From NCBI GenBank assembly GCA_021613335.1, contig JAJTWR010000228.1:1349001-1413000 (forward strand): a stretch of 64,000 nucleotides of DNA. The letters run 5' to 3'. Under the pieces are notes generated by a model. It searched no databases. It saw nothing but the letters and a program-made list of their open reading frames with translations, and was not told where the DNA came from. The position numbers and the translations under genes are program-made. Source of the stretch: Whitmania pigra. Lineage: Eukaryota; Annelida; Clitellata; Hirudinida; Haemopidae. Shown piece by piece: positions 36,751 through 57,590 of this stretch (its first letter is position 1; every line of letters starts with the position of its first letter).

Positions 36751-39700
36751 ATGTTTTCGTTGGCGACAAAGCAATCTTTCTGCCAATTGGCAAAACTTGG
36801 AAGAAGTCTCAGCTCATCTTCTGGGCCGGTAAACTGATTTTGTAATATTATTTTAGCAAAGTGTCTTCAAGGTCGTTGGAGACCAGACATCTTTGCTCTT
36901 AGCATTTCATTATGTCGCATGAATTTGCTTCTTAAGGTTGGATTTTAGTTGTTTTTATTGTCAAAAGGTTTTGTTAGCGACTCTGGTAGTAAGCCTCAGA
37001 ACGATTCTTGATTACTTCCAATCAGGATGTCGTCTGTTACTTGACAGAACTTGATGATTTATTGCCTATATTATATCGGCGCTGTTTTATTTTAAGCCAA
37101 AAACTTATTTTTTCTCACGTCATATCACTAACAATTTTTTATATCAGAACATTATTGCCTCTTAAATTTAATCTTAAATTAACAAGTTAACATATATTGT
37201 GTCTAATGAAGATTTGTGACTTTCCCTTTAGACTAAGTCTAAAGTTGCTGTTCTCGGAGCTAGTGGTGGCATCGGTCAGCCTCTCTCCCTCCTTCTGAAG
37301 CTCAATCCCTTGGTGAGCCATCTAAGTCTCTATGACATTGTCCACACTCCTGGAGTGGCTGCTGATCTCAGCCACTGCTCTACCAATGCTGTTGTCACAG
37401 GACACAATGGCCCCGATCAGCTTCGTGATGCCCTGACGGGGTGCGACCTTGTCACCATTCCTGCCGGAGTACCAAGGAAACCAGGTCGGTGTAGAAAATG
37501 TATAGATGATAGTGCAACCTAGATTGGTTTTATAAATTATGTCAAGAGGTGGGTTATGCAAGGAATGTAAGTCAGTAGGTCATAGGTATTCTACAGTTAA
37601 ATCTTAAATTTAGGGAGTTACAACTTATAAAGCATGAGCCCAGATCACTTGTGCATCTGCCATTCACAATGATTTGCAAGTCTCAAATGATTTTTGATTG
37701 CTATTAGCCCTAACCTGATCCAATCAGGTTATTAGCACGCACTCTGTTAAAGCTTTTTCTATGAAAAGATTCAAAGGTCATTCTGTGTGAAGGTCGTGAT
37801 GTGATATGATAGACATGAGGAGTTAATTACAGACCCAAATGTAATGGTCTTTGATTGATTGAACTGCTACAAAGGTCGAGGACATTGATTTGGTTTAAAG
37901 TTTGAAAACAATTGAATAACTTCAATCCTCATTGGGATTATTTTTATTGGGAGAATTTATTGGTGCTTCAGCTATCCTATATACAGATAACATTAACGTG
38001 TTCCTACATTTCTTGTAATTTTAAGAAGTGTGTTTGTTCAGTGTTGTATCCTCAAAATGTGTCAAGATGTTATTACACCACTAATGTATGATTAATTAAC
38101 TAATATAGTAATTATTATGCTTGTCAATAAAAGCAATGGTATAAGCTAGGAAACTATAGATTTAAAATCCAAATCCATCATCATGACAGGCATGACAAGG
38201 GATGATCTTTTCAACACAAATGCTTCCATCGTCAGGGACTTGGCTGATGCTTGTGCCAAGTACTGCCCCAATGCCATGATCTGTGTCATCTCAAACCCAG
38301 TTAGTTTAAATCTTTTCTAGTGTTTCATGTAGTGATTTGAGGTTTGTTGTGGTTATAATGTTGAGTTGTAATGATGATAATATTAATAATATGTTTATTT
38401 ACAAAGGGTTGGGGCAGTGGTCTATTTAGTTTTTCTTAATGCTGATCTGTATCAGAGTGAGGTTTGTTGTGGTTATAATGTTGAGTTGTAATGATGATAA
38501 TATTAATAATATTTTTATTTACAAAGGGTTGGGGTAGCGGTCTATTTAGTTTTTCTTAATGCTGATCTGTATCAGAGTGTATTATCTGATGTGAATTATT
38601 TGTACTATTAACATGCTAAACAATTATTTTTATTATTTGACGTGTATGGAGTTGAAGATGCAGACCCATTTCTGTTCTGGCTCATGCTTTATTGAATTCC
38701 TATTGGTTGTATGTTTGTATAGTATTTGCTACCAGTTGAAGGCATTTTCTAAGCTGGGAGGTTTTACTTCCATGCTACCATGATGTACTTGCTGGTAGGA
38801 TCATTATCCTTAGTGTATCAATCGACTCTTTTATTAATTACTAATTAAACATCTGCAGAAGAAAATTCATTATCATTAGTGTATCAATCGACTCTTTTAT
38901 TAATTACTAATTAAACATCTGCAGAAGAAAATTTTAAGCAGCATGCTTTGCATATGCAACCAGGTGCTCTTAAGAGCAATGGTTGATTGTTATCTGATGT
39001 TTGTGGGCCAAAGGTTCATTTCCACAAATTGTTTTGAAGTTGTTATCAGACCATTTTCATTAATTCTAGTTTGGTTTCTCAACGGCTTTTGTCTGCTATT
39101 AATCTGGGTTTTCATTTTCTTATTTAATGTAACATCGCAATATTATAATATTATCGCAAACATAGCAATGCATTGCGGTATTTGTTTTATTCGAGGAAGA
39201 TAAAAGATATCACAGACATATATTTATTAATAATATTCCGTGACTCACCAACATGCCACACGTTATTATTATTATTATTATTATTATTCGTCAGTTGTTC
39301 AACATCAATTTCACTGAGTCTCTTCACAGATCAACTCGACTGTCCCGATTGTGAGTGAGGTGTTCAAAATGAGGAACGTCTACGACCCCAGGAGGATCTT
39401 TGGTGTCACCACTCTGGACATCGTCAGAGCAAACACGTTCATTGCTCAGGCCAAGGTCAGTCGGTCCATTGTAAATATTGAAAACCTCACAACTAGCACA
39501 CAACAGATGCATATTGGCCATTGTATATCAATAGCTATGCATGTATGATTTATATGTGCAGACATTTGTACTGTGAGCCCATTTAAGAGTTTATAAGTGC
39601 AATGATCTCAATATTAGAGTGAGTTTATTAACTTATTAATTAATCCATCCATTTATTAACGATGCATGAATTATTACCAGGGACTGGATGTTGCCCACTT

Positions 39701-41118
39701 CAACTGCCACGTTGTCGGAGGACACTCTGGCATCACCATCATTCCACTTATCTCCCAGTGCAATCCCCCAGTCAGCTTCCCACAGGTAATTATGATTATG
39801 ATCATGAGTGTGATGTTGGAAAGGATGAGCCCCTCAAGTGTTTAAAAGTTTGTTGTCAACCTCAGACAGCTTTGTTCTTGCATTGTTTTGTTTGTGGCTC
39901 TGGCCGTAAATCGTTTCCTTTCAAGTTGTAAATTGAAATCATTTTTGTTGTGCCCTTTATACCTCTGGTCCAACAACTTCATGCTTCACTGCACTATGAC
40001 AACTACAACAATTACCCTAACTTTTTAGGGTGTGATGCTTGCTTGGTAAAAATAATGCTTTAAAGTAATTCTGCAACGATGTTATTAAAAATATCGGGAT
40101 TGCATGAGTTTGTTTGCCATGTTGCTTCCGATTTGTTTAGTTAATTAATGAACTTAATTGGTTAACCTTTTAACAAGTGCTTTGTTTCTCACCTCTAAAG
40201 GAAGAGAGAGTCACTCTGACAACTCGCATCCAAAATGCAGGAACTGAAGTTGTCGAGGCAAAGGCAGGAGCTGTGAGTGTTTATTAGTTTATCTCCTTTT
40301 TTAAACAATTGCAATATTTTTAATAAATTTTTATGGTTCATATCATTCAATTTTAAATGAGATTTATTTAGTTTTCACATCAGAGGTTAAATGCTAAGAG
40401 TCATCTGCCTCTCTTTATGTTTAGTCTTTAATTTATTACTTGTGCCCCTTGCGTTATCTGGGCATGCAGCTTGGCCGAATGGGTTGCATTCCTATGTGAG
40501 GCGGTAATGGCGACATTCGTCATGTTAGAAACCCAGCCTGAAGCTTTGCCAGAAGAGCCCTTGGGAAGGTGCGCTGCATAAATGGTTATAAGAGGCACTT
40601 TTACTTTCTCCAGGGATCAGCAACCCTTTCCATGGCTTTCGCTGCTGACAAGTTCGTCAGCTCCCTCCTCCAGGCTCTTGCAGGAGAAGACGGAGTGGTG
40701 GAATGTGCTTACGTGGCATCCGAGGAGGCAGACACCAAGTACTTCTCGACCCCATTGCTCCTCGGGGTGAGTCGTTTGTGATTATTCTGGTGTTGAACAC
40801 CATGTTCAAATAAGTTATTGGTATGAAATGATTGGATTTGTTAGGAGCAAATTAATGTTATGCAATAATAATAATGATAATAGTTTTAACTAGTTACTAA
40901 CTAACAATAACTCATTTGGAGTTCATCGTGATGATGATTTGTGATTGTTATAACTGAATATTCACCTTAATTTGCAGAAAAACGGCGTGGAAAAGAACTT
41001 GGGCCTGGGTAAGTTGAACGACTACGAGGTCACCCTGGTCAAGAATGCCATGCCCGAGCTCCAGAAGAACATCAAGAAGGGAGAGGAGTTCCTGGCAAAG
41101 AACCCCATCAAGGAATAA
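36751..41118 (+). CDS. MDH2: Mitochondrial malate dehydrogenase
   Basis: Eight exons in frame, 345 residues: 36751-36828, 37232-37484, 38190-38299, 39330-39455, 39681-39785, 40201-40272, 40614-40766 and 40978-41118. Exon 1 is a 26-residue leader ([20 protein letters not shown] start), basic and Ser-rich, as for matrix import. The NAD-binding loop is [10 protein letters not shown] (34-43). The substrate loop is VPRKPGMTRDD, with its arginines. LDIVRANTF holds the catalytic Asp, and VVGGHSG holds the proton-relay His204. Human MDH2 is 338 residues and ends in the same Lys-rich way. The enzyme interconverts malate and oxaloacetate with NAD in the TCA cycle and the malate-aspartate shuttle. AATAAA at 41695 fits a roughly 580-bp 3' UTR. 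Intron 3 holds two tandem duplications, and intron 6 ends in a SINE. Confidence 0.98.
38341..38580. repeat. Exact-length 120-bp tandem duplication in MDH2 intron 3
   Basis: Copies 38341-38460 and 38461-38580 differ at about four positions (for example GGGCAGTGG versus GGGTAGCGG). A recent duplication. Confidence 0.97.
38802..38933. repeat. 66-bp tandem duplication in MDH2 intron 3
   Basis: Copies 38802-38867 and 38868-38933 are nearly identical. They lie only 220 bp from the 120-bp duplication, in the same intron. Confidence 0.96.
40460..40600 (+). mobile_element. tRNA-derived SINE (family B) abutting MDH2 exon 7
   Basis: It has a pol III A-box-like TTGGCCGAATGGGTTG and a B-box-like GTTAGAAACCC. 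The tail is CCTTGGGAAGGTGCGCTGCA followed by TAAATGGTTATAAG. The same order and words occur at 45873. Its 3' end is only about 13-18 bp from the splice acceptor at 40613. Confidence 0.8.
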
Positions 41119-41694
41119 ATTACCTTTGAACTCCACGGGGCCCTTCCCTTAATCATTGAGGAGGAGGAGCAACAGATGAAGTGATGGAGGATTAGATGAT
41201 AGTGATGATGTCGATTGCAACAATAAGAAGGAGATGGATTTATTAGAAATATGTTTATAAACTGGTGTTTTTTGAGGTCTCTATTTGGAACCATGAGATA
41301 TGTTTACCCCCACAGATACTACCTGTTGGAATTGGGATTGAACCAAATTATGGACAACAATGATGATGGATGATTTGATGCTTTTTCTTCTTTAGATGCC
41401 CGTTTTTTGCGTGTTAGGCAGACTACCATGTTAGAATCACAATGTAGCTCGTAATCTCCGATTGTGCATGCCCTTAGGTCTTTTGGCACTGGGAATTCTT
41501 GTCATCGTGCTCAGCTGGGTGTAGTTCTCGAACCAGGGCTTTGTAGCAGTGCATGTGAGGTCGTCGAGGTTGTTTTTCGCCATCTCATTTTGCCGGCTGC
41601 TTTTTCACGCTTTTGAGGCCGGCGCTGAATGAATGTAGATTCTCTCTCATCGAACATCTTTTGTTCTCAACTCTGTTTGTTGCCATGCTGACGG

Positions 41695-41700
41695 AATAAA
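41695..41700 (+). terminator. Poly(A) signal of MDH2
   Basis: AATAAA, followed within 20 bp by a GT-rich stretch (GTGACATGTTGT). Confidence 0.65.
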
Positions 41701-42870
41701 GTGACATGTTGTATTATTCAAGCAGATTCTTTTTGGGCAGTTTTGCAGCACCAAGCAAGGGACGGTCTCGTTTTTAATGATTTATTTAGTGGAACATTTC
41801 TAAACTTGTTTCGTTCAGTTAAGCGACTTTTGATCATGCACCGATAATAAGCTGAGACTAGCCATTAGATGATGGCTTTGAGCATTGTATGAGTCATGCT
41901 GCATGTTTATTTTCAGTTTCGTCCAGCCCGCAATACACACATATATTAGCATTCTAAGAGGATTGAATTCTTTGGGATCTGACCTTTACTGTTGCCAGTA
42001 TATGGTGTTCTGGTGCTTTTGAACTGTAATCATTGTCATCATTGCTGATGCCATCACTTGGGTTTGTGGACCTTATCGTGGTGACGATTCTTCCATGGAC
42101 AATAACAACGATTGTGATTGTTATTACTGTTGTTGCAGATGTCGCTGCCATCTGTCGCTTTTTATGTTTCATCGCTGTTGCACGGAATTTTGCTATTGGA
42201 ATATTAAGAAAAAGATCACCCTTTGGGTTGATCGTTTGGGATGGAAGGCTTTTATTTTATCAGGCGTAGCGGGGGTTGGCTGATATACTAGAGCAACGGC
42301 TGGGTGGTAGCTCTTTATTTGGCGTTAATTCTGCTTTCGCGCAAACGTTTCCGCTCGAATTAATAAGTAGATAAAAATGTAAACCAAATGCTCAACTTGG
42401 TAAGGAAAGTTCACACTTTAATAGGTTTATAATGCTGAGTGATTAATACAAATGCATTTGACAGTTTGTCAATTAGCTTAAAATTATTTTTCAACATATA
42501 TTTTATAGAATAAAGTGTATGAAAGAAGAAATGCCGCATTTTACCAACAGGTAAACTGGAAAGATGTATTTGTTTTCAAAACAAATGTCGTTGCTACGAT
42601 GTTTTATCGCTCTCCTCAGTTTTCATGGGGGATACAAAAGTTTTCGGTTTACTGAAGACGACTCCACATTTCATCTATCAGTCAAAATGAATTCTTGAAA
42701 CTTCCATGCTCTGCGCTCATACCGTTAATGTTTGTCATCGGACGTGTCACTCCATTTCGCTCCAATTATTATTTTTTTGTGTCCTAACTGTTAATGAATC
42801 CATGTCACATAAATGGAGTACCATTTATAATTTCCGAATCGAATAAGAGAAACCAATCTTTCGGTTGATT
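41701..42870. other. Gap between MDH2 and SLK/STK10
   Basis: Likely promoter and 5' UTR of the kinase at its right end. The open frames seen (42033-42283, both frames and minus) are GAT/TGT-rich and unsupported. Confidence 0.4.
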
Positions 42871-51834
<8,964 letters not shown>

Positions 51835-52731
51835 AGCTGAAAAAAGGAATTTATGGCTGCATTTGTGAAATTTGAATGGATCGTCCTCGACTGTTTCTTA
51901 ACCCTTAATCCCCCGGAACCGGCAATATACGTATGTGTATTGTATGCGTATACAAGTATGTGGTGGTTTAAGAGTTAAAGAGTCTTTGGGATGATGGTGA
52001 TGACGATGATGATGATGATGATTGATGCAAACTTTTATTCTATGAATGGTCTGCTTTAACTTTATTAGAAATGCCATGTGACTGAGTTTTATGAGTCGTG
52101 TTTTTTGTGATGATGATGATGACGATGACGATGATGCTTTCTGTCACTGTCACTCAGTCTATGTATTGCTATATTTCCATTTATTTGTCTTAGTTTTTGG
52201 AGGGGACTTTTACTTTTTCCTATGTCAGCTTTTAAAACCAAGACATTCAGATTGAATCTCAACTCAAGCCCTGCTTTGACAATTCTCTGGCACAGCATCA
52301 CATGTCTGTCACTTCATCATTTTAGATTTTTACATTAAAATATTTTTTCTTCATCGTTGATTGTCTCTGAGTCACAAAATGTTTATTTTTGGAAGTTATT
52401 TTGGACATGGTCACTGTCACACTGTGATGTTCATGACGATGGAAGCTTTCACCATTTTCTCTCTTATCTAGTCATCACTCATGTTTTATCTGTCCAGTTA
52501 GTCATTCCAGATACTTTATGGAAGAACATTTGTTACCTTCTTTAAATTCATTTATTTATGAAATAATAAGCATCAATGATAACTATACTAATTTATTTGT
52601 GAAATAATAAGCATCAATGATAACTATACTAATTTATTTGTTCAGCACTTTATGATATGTTGGCTCAATTTCTACTTATTGTGTTTCTATTTATTTATTT
52701 GTGCTGCACAAAGCGAGACATGAAAGGTTTT
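51835..52731 (+). other. SLK 3' UTR
   Basis: Non-coding run from the stop to AATAAA at 52732. It contains GAT/ATC repeats (51990-52025, 52110-52135) and a 41-bp tandem duplication. Extent is inferred from the poly(A) signal. Confidence 0.55.
52560..52641. repeat. Perfect 41-bp tandem duplication
   Basis: 52560-52600 equals 52601-52641 (starts GAAATAATAAGCATCAATG). Confidence 0.97.
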
Positions 52732-52737
52732 AATAAA
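52732..52737 (+). terminator. Poly(A) signal of SLK
   Basis: AATAAA in TTTTAATAAAGTAAAG. Confidence 0.6.
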
Positions 52738-53129
52738 GTAAAGATCTTGTCAATAACTTAAATATCAAAACAAAGTTGTTATAGACAATTGTGAAAAATA
52801 TGCTAGATGCGCCACTTAAAAAATGCAGATTATGTAGTTGAACAAAACAAGAAAATTTTAAGAGAAACATCAAAAGTGCGACAATCGTCCATTGCTAGCT
52901 GCGCATTTAGCATTTAGCCCATCTTTCAAGTAATTCATGAATTCCACCCCAAAAAACTTTTCTTGTTTAGAGGTAAACCATTCAGAAACCCAATTTTCTA
53001 CTCCTGCGTATATTTGTAAATTCTATTCATAAAGTGTATGTTTCTTCTATCGCAAAAGGAGCATGGCCTGATGAATATGGCAGGTGGTTAATACTTTTTT
53101 TTTTGCTTCCCAGGCAAGATCTTGCATCA

Positions 53130-53215
53130 AACCGGTAGGTCGCGACCCTCTTGGGTCGCCTGACGTTTTTGCCAGGGGTCGCCTGACGTTTTTGCCAGGG
53201 GTCGCCTAAGACACT
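53130..53215. repeat. GGTCGCCTGACG short tandem copies, possible hAT remnant
   Basis: A 23-24 bp unit (GGGTCGCCTGACGTTTTTGC) occurs twice plus a partial, next to GGTCGCGACC. GGTCGCGACC words are common near the ends of some hAT elements; the assignment is tentative. Confidence 0.55.
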
Positions 53216-53777
53216 GAACATTTTTCAGGAGCGATCAGTATTAATAGCATCACCGAGTTTCAGAAGAAGAAAGACTTTCTTTTGTGACGTTGAACCAATA
53301 TTTGACTGACGACTTTTTGTTTTTCCATCTGTCTTTCATTCCATTGGTGTGACACCCATTTTCTTTGTTTTAGAATCTTGCCAATTATCTTTAGACGATC
53401 AGAAATTGTTTGCTGAACAACGTCTAACCTTGCAGCCAGTTCAGGGACTTAATTTAAGGAGCAACAGCTGATTTTAGACTAGACGCAAAAACTGCCTGTT
53501 GCTATGGTGACGAGAGAAGCGAGCCCATTGGTGAGTGGTTGTCAAACATGGTTAGCTTGGTTAAGTGAGTTTTTAATTATTGTCTTTGTTTTCATTGCTT
53601 TCATCAATGCTGTTATTATTTATTTATTTTACTAAATTATTCAAAAGTCTCATTGAAAGCATTAAATCAATTTATGGCTCTTATTATTGAATTATTCATG
53701 AGCTTTACATCCAGTATTAACGTTTATTATTTAAAGATTCATGAACAACCACTTAGCATAATTAATTACCATACCAG

Positions 53778-53907
53778 GCTGGAGGCTGTTTGATGACACG
53801 TTACACCCTGCCAGGAGAGCTCAGCCTATGTGCTCTTTTACAAGCAGAGGCAGACGCCGAACATCACCTCGTCGGGACGGTCGGGATTTCTCGAGGGCGC
53901 CCACTAG
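53778..53907 (+). pseudogene. Broken C-terminus of a USP-type ubiquitin protease
   Basis: After an acceptor-like ACCAG the frame reads GWRLFDD. One frame over it continues HVTPCQESSAYVLFYKQRQT and stops at 53905. Together these form the conserved last block of the USP fold (W..FDD..V....AYVLFY). The frame change needs one missing base in GATGACACGTT. No upstream catalytic Cys or His exon is seen. GC-richer sequence with Ser/Thr/Pro-rich frames follows to about 54200. This is a USP pseudogene piece or an exon with a sequencing error. Confidence 0.6.
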
Positions 53908-54213
53908 ACACTCCCGAGGAGGCAGAACTTTCAGAGGGTGACCTCTGGTACCTTACCCAACCTCTCTTTGTCAAACCAAATAACCCACTTTGAGCGCAGT
54001 TCGATCCCCATCTCCCTGTGTTATCCTTTCTCTAGTAATTCCACCCCGACCATCCACGTCTCCTCCAGCACCATCAGTTTTCCCCGTCTTCGTTGTACCT
54101 CGAGATAGGTCAGCCCAAACCCGCTGGAACCCCGAAACCAAGACAACTGCGGTCACCTCGTGGGGCTTCAATGCGGCTCGTATTTCCTCCCCTTCCTCCG
54201 AACAAACGAAGCC

Positions 54214-54336
54214 GTGCGCCCGCATGGCCTAACGGTTGAGGCTGCGCCTCTCACGATGGCAGCGCGGATTCGAACCCCGCTGCGGGAGCATCGTCCTAAT
54301 CATCTAGCTATGCAACGGACGTTAATAAAACATTAA
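54214..54336 (+). mobile_element. tRNA-derived SINE (family A), copy 1
   Basis: GCATGGCCTAACGGTTGAGG (A-box region) and GATTCGAACCCC (B-box region) resemble tRNA-Glu with a CTCTCAC loop. The body continues GTCCTAATCATCTAG and ends ACGTTAATAAAACATTA. The anticodon and acceptor stems do not pair fully, so it is not a working tRNA gene. Confidence 0.85.
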
Positions 54337-55136
54337 TTTTATACATTATCAATCAAAGCCAAATTTCAACCAATCACCCCTCATCTGCCCAGCTTCGGGT
54401 GACGCCATCAGTGCATGTTGCAGTTTCCTTTCTCAACAGAAATAATTGCCCCCTGTGGCTCAACCGGCAAACATCCTTGGAGCAGCGTGTCGGACAATAA
54501 CATTAACAATGGTAGGGTTGCTGAAGATGATGTGACCGGTAATGATGGTATATCTATATAATGATGGCACAAGATGTCAAATGCCTTCTTGTCCCAGGAA
54601 GATGGCGAGGTTGGTTTCAAATGAGCTCGAAAAAGGTTTGCGGATTGTTCCGTCGCAAGGAATGGAAGCAGAATTTTTAGTAAAATTTTTTATGGACACA
54701 TTCATTTTTCTTGTTCTCATAAATCTCACTTTAAATCCAACTTTAGTAATTAAGCATCTAAAGTTTATTAATTATTAAGTTAATTTTTGACTTGTCATTT
54801 TTAATAATTAATAAAAAGTATTCGAGGTGGCATTATGCATGAATTTACAACTTGTGGATGTTTATACATATTTTTCCGAGATTGAAAACAAAACGAACGG
54901 AATGTCCACCTTGTTGGACACTGAACTTCGTCCTACTTGCATCATCACACAAGCTCCAAGCGTACAACACTAGGAACGTACAGCACTAGGAACGTCCGAC
55001 ACAGAACCTCGGCCCACAACTCCGCCAGGCCACAAACGTGCAGGACAGCAACAGTGACTCAGCGAGTAGCAGTGGACTCCTTTGTTTCAAAGCCTGGCGA
55101 AAGTCTATTTAAGGAGCCAGGAGAAGACACTCATCC

Positions 55137-55266
55137 CTCGTGCGCCCGCATGGCCTAACGGTTAAGGCTGCTCCTCTCACTATGGCAGCACGGGGTTCAA
55201 ACCCCGCTGCGGGTGCACCGTCCTAATCATCTAGACATGCAACGGACGTTAATAAAACATTATAAT
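55137..55266 (+). mobile_element. tRNA-derived SINE (family A), copy 2, with target-site duplication
   Basis: About 93 percent like copy 1 over its whole length. It is flanked by the direct repeat GACACTCATCC at 55126-55136 and 55267-55277, the 11-bp target duplication expected of LINE-driven insertion. The 3' tail carries AATAAAAC. Confidence 0.92.
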
Positions 55267-55277
55267 GACACTCATCC

Positions 55278-55936
55278 GTTCGCCCTCGGTGATCTTCCTC
55301 TTCGCTTGATTTCCGTGATCTCTTCTCAGGCCTTGTGCTTTGGCCTTTGTTGACTTGATCCTCTATCTTCTTCGTTTTCGACTTGATATCTTTGTTTTCT
55401 CATTTGACTTGATATCGTTGTTTTCTCATTTGATTTGACTTCTTGTTTATTAAATAAACTTTGTATCATAAATCTATGTTAGTTGTAGTTTGCAGTTACG
55501 TACGCAACAACCTCGAGTTTGTGAAGCAACTAGGTCGTGATGTTTGCCCTGTGGTTCAGTGATTTGCATGATTGCTGATACTTTTTCGACATGATGATCT
55601 AAGTCTTATTTAATTTCCCATTTCCCATTTTATTTCTCATTTTATGTCCAACGTTTTTTTTTAGGTTTTTTCATATTGTCGTTCAACTGACTTTCACCAC
55701 ATAAGTACGAACAGGTTCATCTTTTTACCATTTTTTATCTTTGGAGACACATGGAGAACTCAGCTTTTCAGGCAGTTGTCACAATTTGAGTGCGGCTCTA
55801 AAATAGCGAAACCCCGATGATGTTAAATACAAGCATGATTAAACATTTTTATTGGAAATTAAAAATCTAAATCTGAAAACTATTTCCAGACATCAATGAT
55901 TAGATAGGCAAAAACATGTAAAAAAAAAAAAGACAT
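55278..55936. other. Gap before the RNMT 3' end
   Basis: Short imperfect GACTTGATATCTTTG repeats at 55378-55440. No gene seen. Confidence 0.4.
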
Positions 55937-55942
55937 TTTATT
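55937..55942 (-). terminator. Candidate poly(A) signal of RNMT
   Basis: AATAAA on the minus strand, about 90 bp past the stop. Confidence 0.55.
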
Positions 55943-56030
55943 ATACAGAAACAGTCCACAATAAATAAAAAGGTTGAGGCTGAATTTGCTTGCAACTTCG
56001 AATCAATTACAGTCAGTCAATGCCAAGAGA

Positions 56031-57143
56031 CTAGATAGTGAGGGACTTGCCTACTGGACTCATTGACTTTCCTTGAACTTTTTGGAACATGAATACAAGG
56101 TAGAGATTCGTGGCTTCCCATTCGGGCTTTGAGAGGGTGGCTACCTGGCGACATTTCTTCCTTTCTAAGAACGTTCTCGCGTGGTTGTAGTGTTCTGGTT
56201 TGCCCGAAAGTTCACCAGTTTGAGGAGGATACGTTTCTAAGGACATCATCTTCCTCATCAGATTCTGTCCCTCTTGAGTTTCAATTTTTAAGTCGTGAAA
56301 TTCACTGAAAGTGAAGTAGTTGACCAATTTCATGTTCTCCTGCTCAGCCAACTTCTTCAGCAAAGGCATGTACACAAGGAATTCTGGGCAGTTTACAACA
56401 TCCTCAAGAAAGAAGTGATATTTGGCTCCGAAGAGGGGAATGTCAGTCTTGTTCTCCAAATCAAATTCCACTTTGTATACGTCGTTGCTGAATGACATGC
56501 CCTTCACTTCTCTCAATCTTTTGACTAGGACGTTGGCATTTGGTATCGTGCCTATGAATAGGCCGCCAGGTCTGAGGCTCTCGCAAGCATTCTTCACCAT
56601 CATCTGAGCTTGTTGTGAACTTTCGAACGAGTAATGGAAAGCAAATTGACAACTCGTGATGTCAAACTGACTATTTTGACCGTTCAGTAGTGGTTTGATT
56701 CGAACCTTCGAACAATCGGCCACCAAAAATTGTGCCGAGAAAAGAGGCCTGGGATCCCTTGAAGATTTTTTTACCATGTCGTCATAACGTGACCTACTAT
56801 GTTCCACCGATGTTTCAGCAATATCTACACATGTGAGGTTATCTATTCCTGCCACTTTCCATTTCAACAAGTCACCTCCCTTGCCCGAACATAAATCAAG
56901 CACAGATATTTTATGGTGTCTCGGCATATCCGCTCTGATTCTCTTCAGAGCATCATTTATCAGCATGCTCTTTATCCAATTGTTGTAATTTCTCATGTAA
57001 AATATTTTACTCTTTTGTCGTTCTTGGAGGCCTTGATTACCTCTGTTGTTGTAGTGGCTGGCCACAGTCTCTGACAACTCGTGCTTTTTCTTTCGAGGTT
57101 CAAAATCCTCATCATTTTTTCTTTTGTTAAGATTTTTATCCAT
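56031..57143 (-). CDS. RNMT: mRNA cap guanine-N7 methyltransferase, intronless
   Basis: A 370-residue protein in a single exon. The basic N-terminal tail (NLNKRKNDEDFEPRKKKHEL) likely holds a nuclear signal. It is followed by VASHYNN, IFYMRNYNNWIKS and the SAM-binding motif I VLDLCSGKGGDLLKW (81-95), then CVDIAETSV. The cap-pocket block CQFAFHYSFES lies at 165-175, followed by RPGGLFIGTIPNAN, PLFGAKYHFFLEDVV and LSKPEWEATNLYLVF. Human RNMT (476 residues) has all of these, with a longer N-terminal regulatory part. The enzyme adds the N7-methyl group to the nascent mRNA cap in the nucleus, using S-adenosylmethionine. All catalytic blocks are intact. Lack of introns in a window of intron-rich genes suggests retroposition that replaced, or sits beside, the ancestral gene. 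Confidence 0.97.
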   Translation of the reverse strand: MDKNLNKRKNDEDFEPRKKKHELSETVASHYNNRGNQGLQERQKSKIFYMRNYNNWIKSMLINDALKRIRADMPRHHKISVLDLCSGKGGDLLKWKVAGIDNLTCVDIAETSVEHSRSRYDDMVKKSSRDPRPLFSAQFLVADCSKVRIKPLLNGQNSQFDITSCQFAFHYSFESSQQAQMMVKNACESLRPGGLFIGTIPNANVLVKRLREVKGMSFSNDVYKVEFDLENKTDIPLFGAKYHFFLEDVVNCPEFLVYMPLLKKLAEQENMKLVNYFTFSEFHDLKIETQEGQNLMRKMMSLETYPPQTGELSGKPEHYNHARTFLERKKCRQVATLSKPEWEATNLYLVFMFQKVQGKSMSPVGKSLTI

Positions 57144-57590
57144 TAAAATCTAATAATATAATGCAGCTTCTATATTAAAAACTTAAAACGATCGTTTGAC
57201 TGGGTCTATTGGTCGTATCTCGTATGATGCAACGCTCGTATTACAGACCAGTTATTGCGCATAAAAAAAGACGCTGCAAGTAAATTAATTTTTATTAATT
57301 AAATTTATTTAATTAACAATTTTATTAATATTTAAAAATAATTTTGACACTTGTTTAATTAATATGTATTTAATTTGTTAAACTTAAATGTTTAATATAT
57401 AAATATATATATTAAAAAATTTAGTTAAGTGCATGCGACTGTTTTTTGCTGTTGAATTTAGACCGTTGTCCCCCTGAGATATATTACATTCCATCTAATT
57501 ATTGAATAGCGTGACGTAACATAACATTTATTTATGATGGTTTAAAAAGAATATTGTCCAACCACACCCACAAAATAAGGCCATTCTCAT

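Noticed and set aside
54214..55217. Functional tRNA-Glu genes
   Set aside because: A and B boxes are present, but the anticodon stems do not pair and both copies carry the same non-tRNA tail; copy 2 has a target duplication. They are SINEs.
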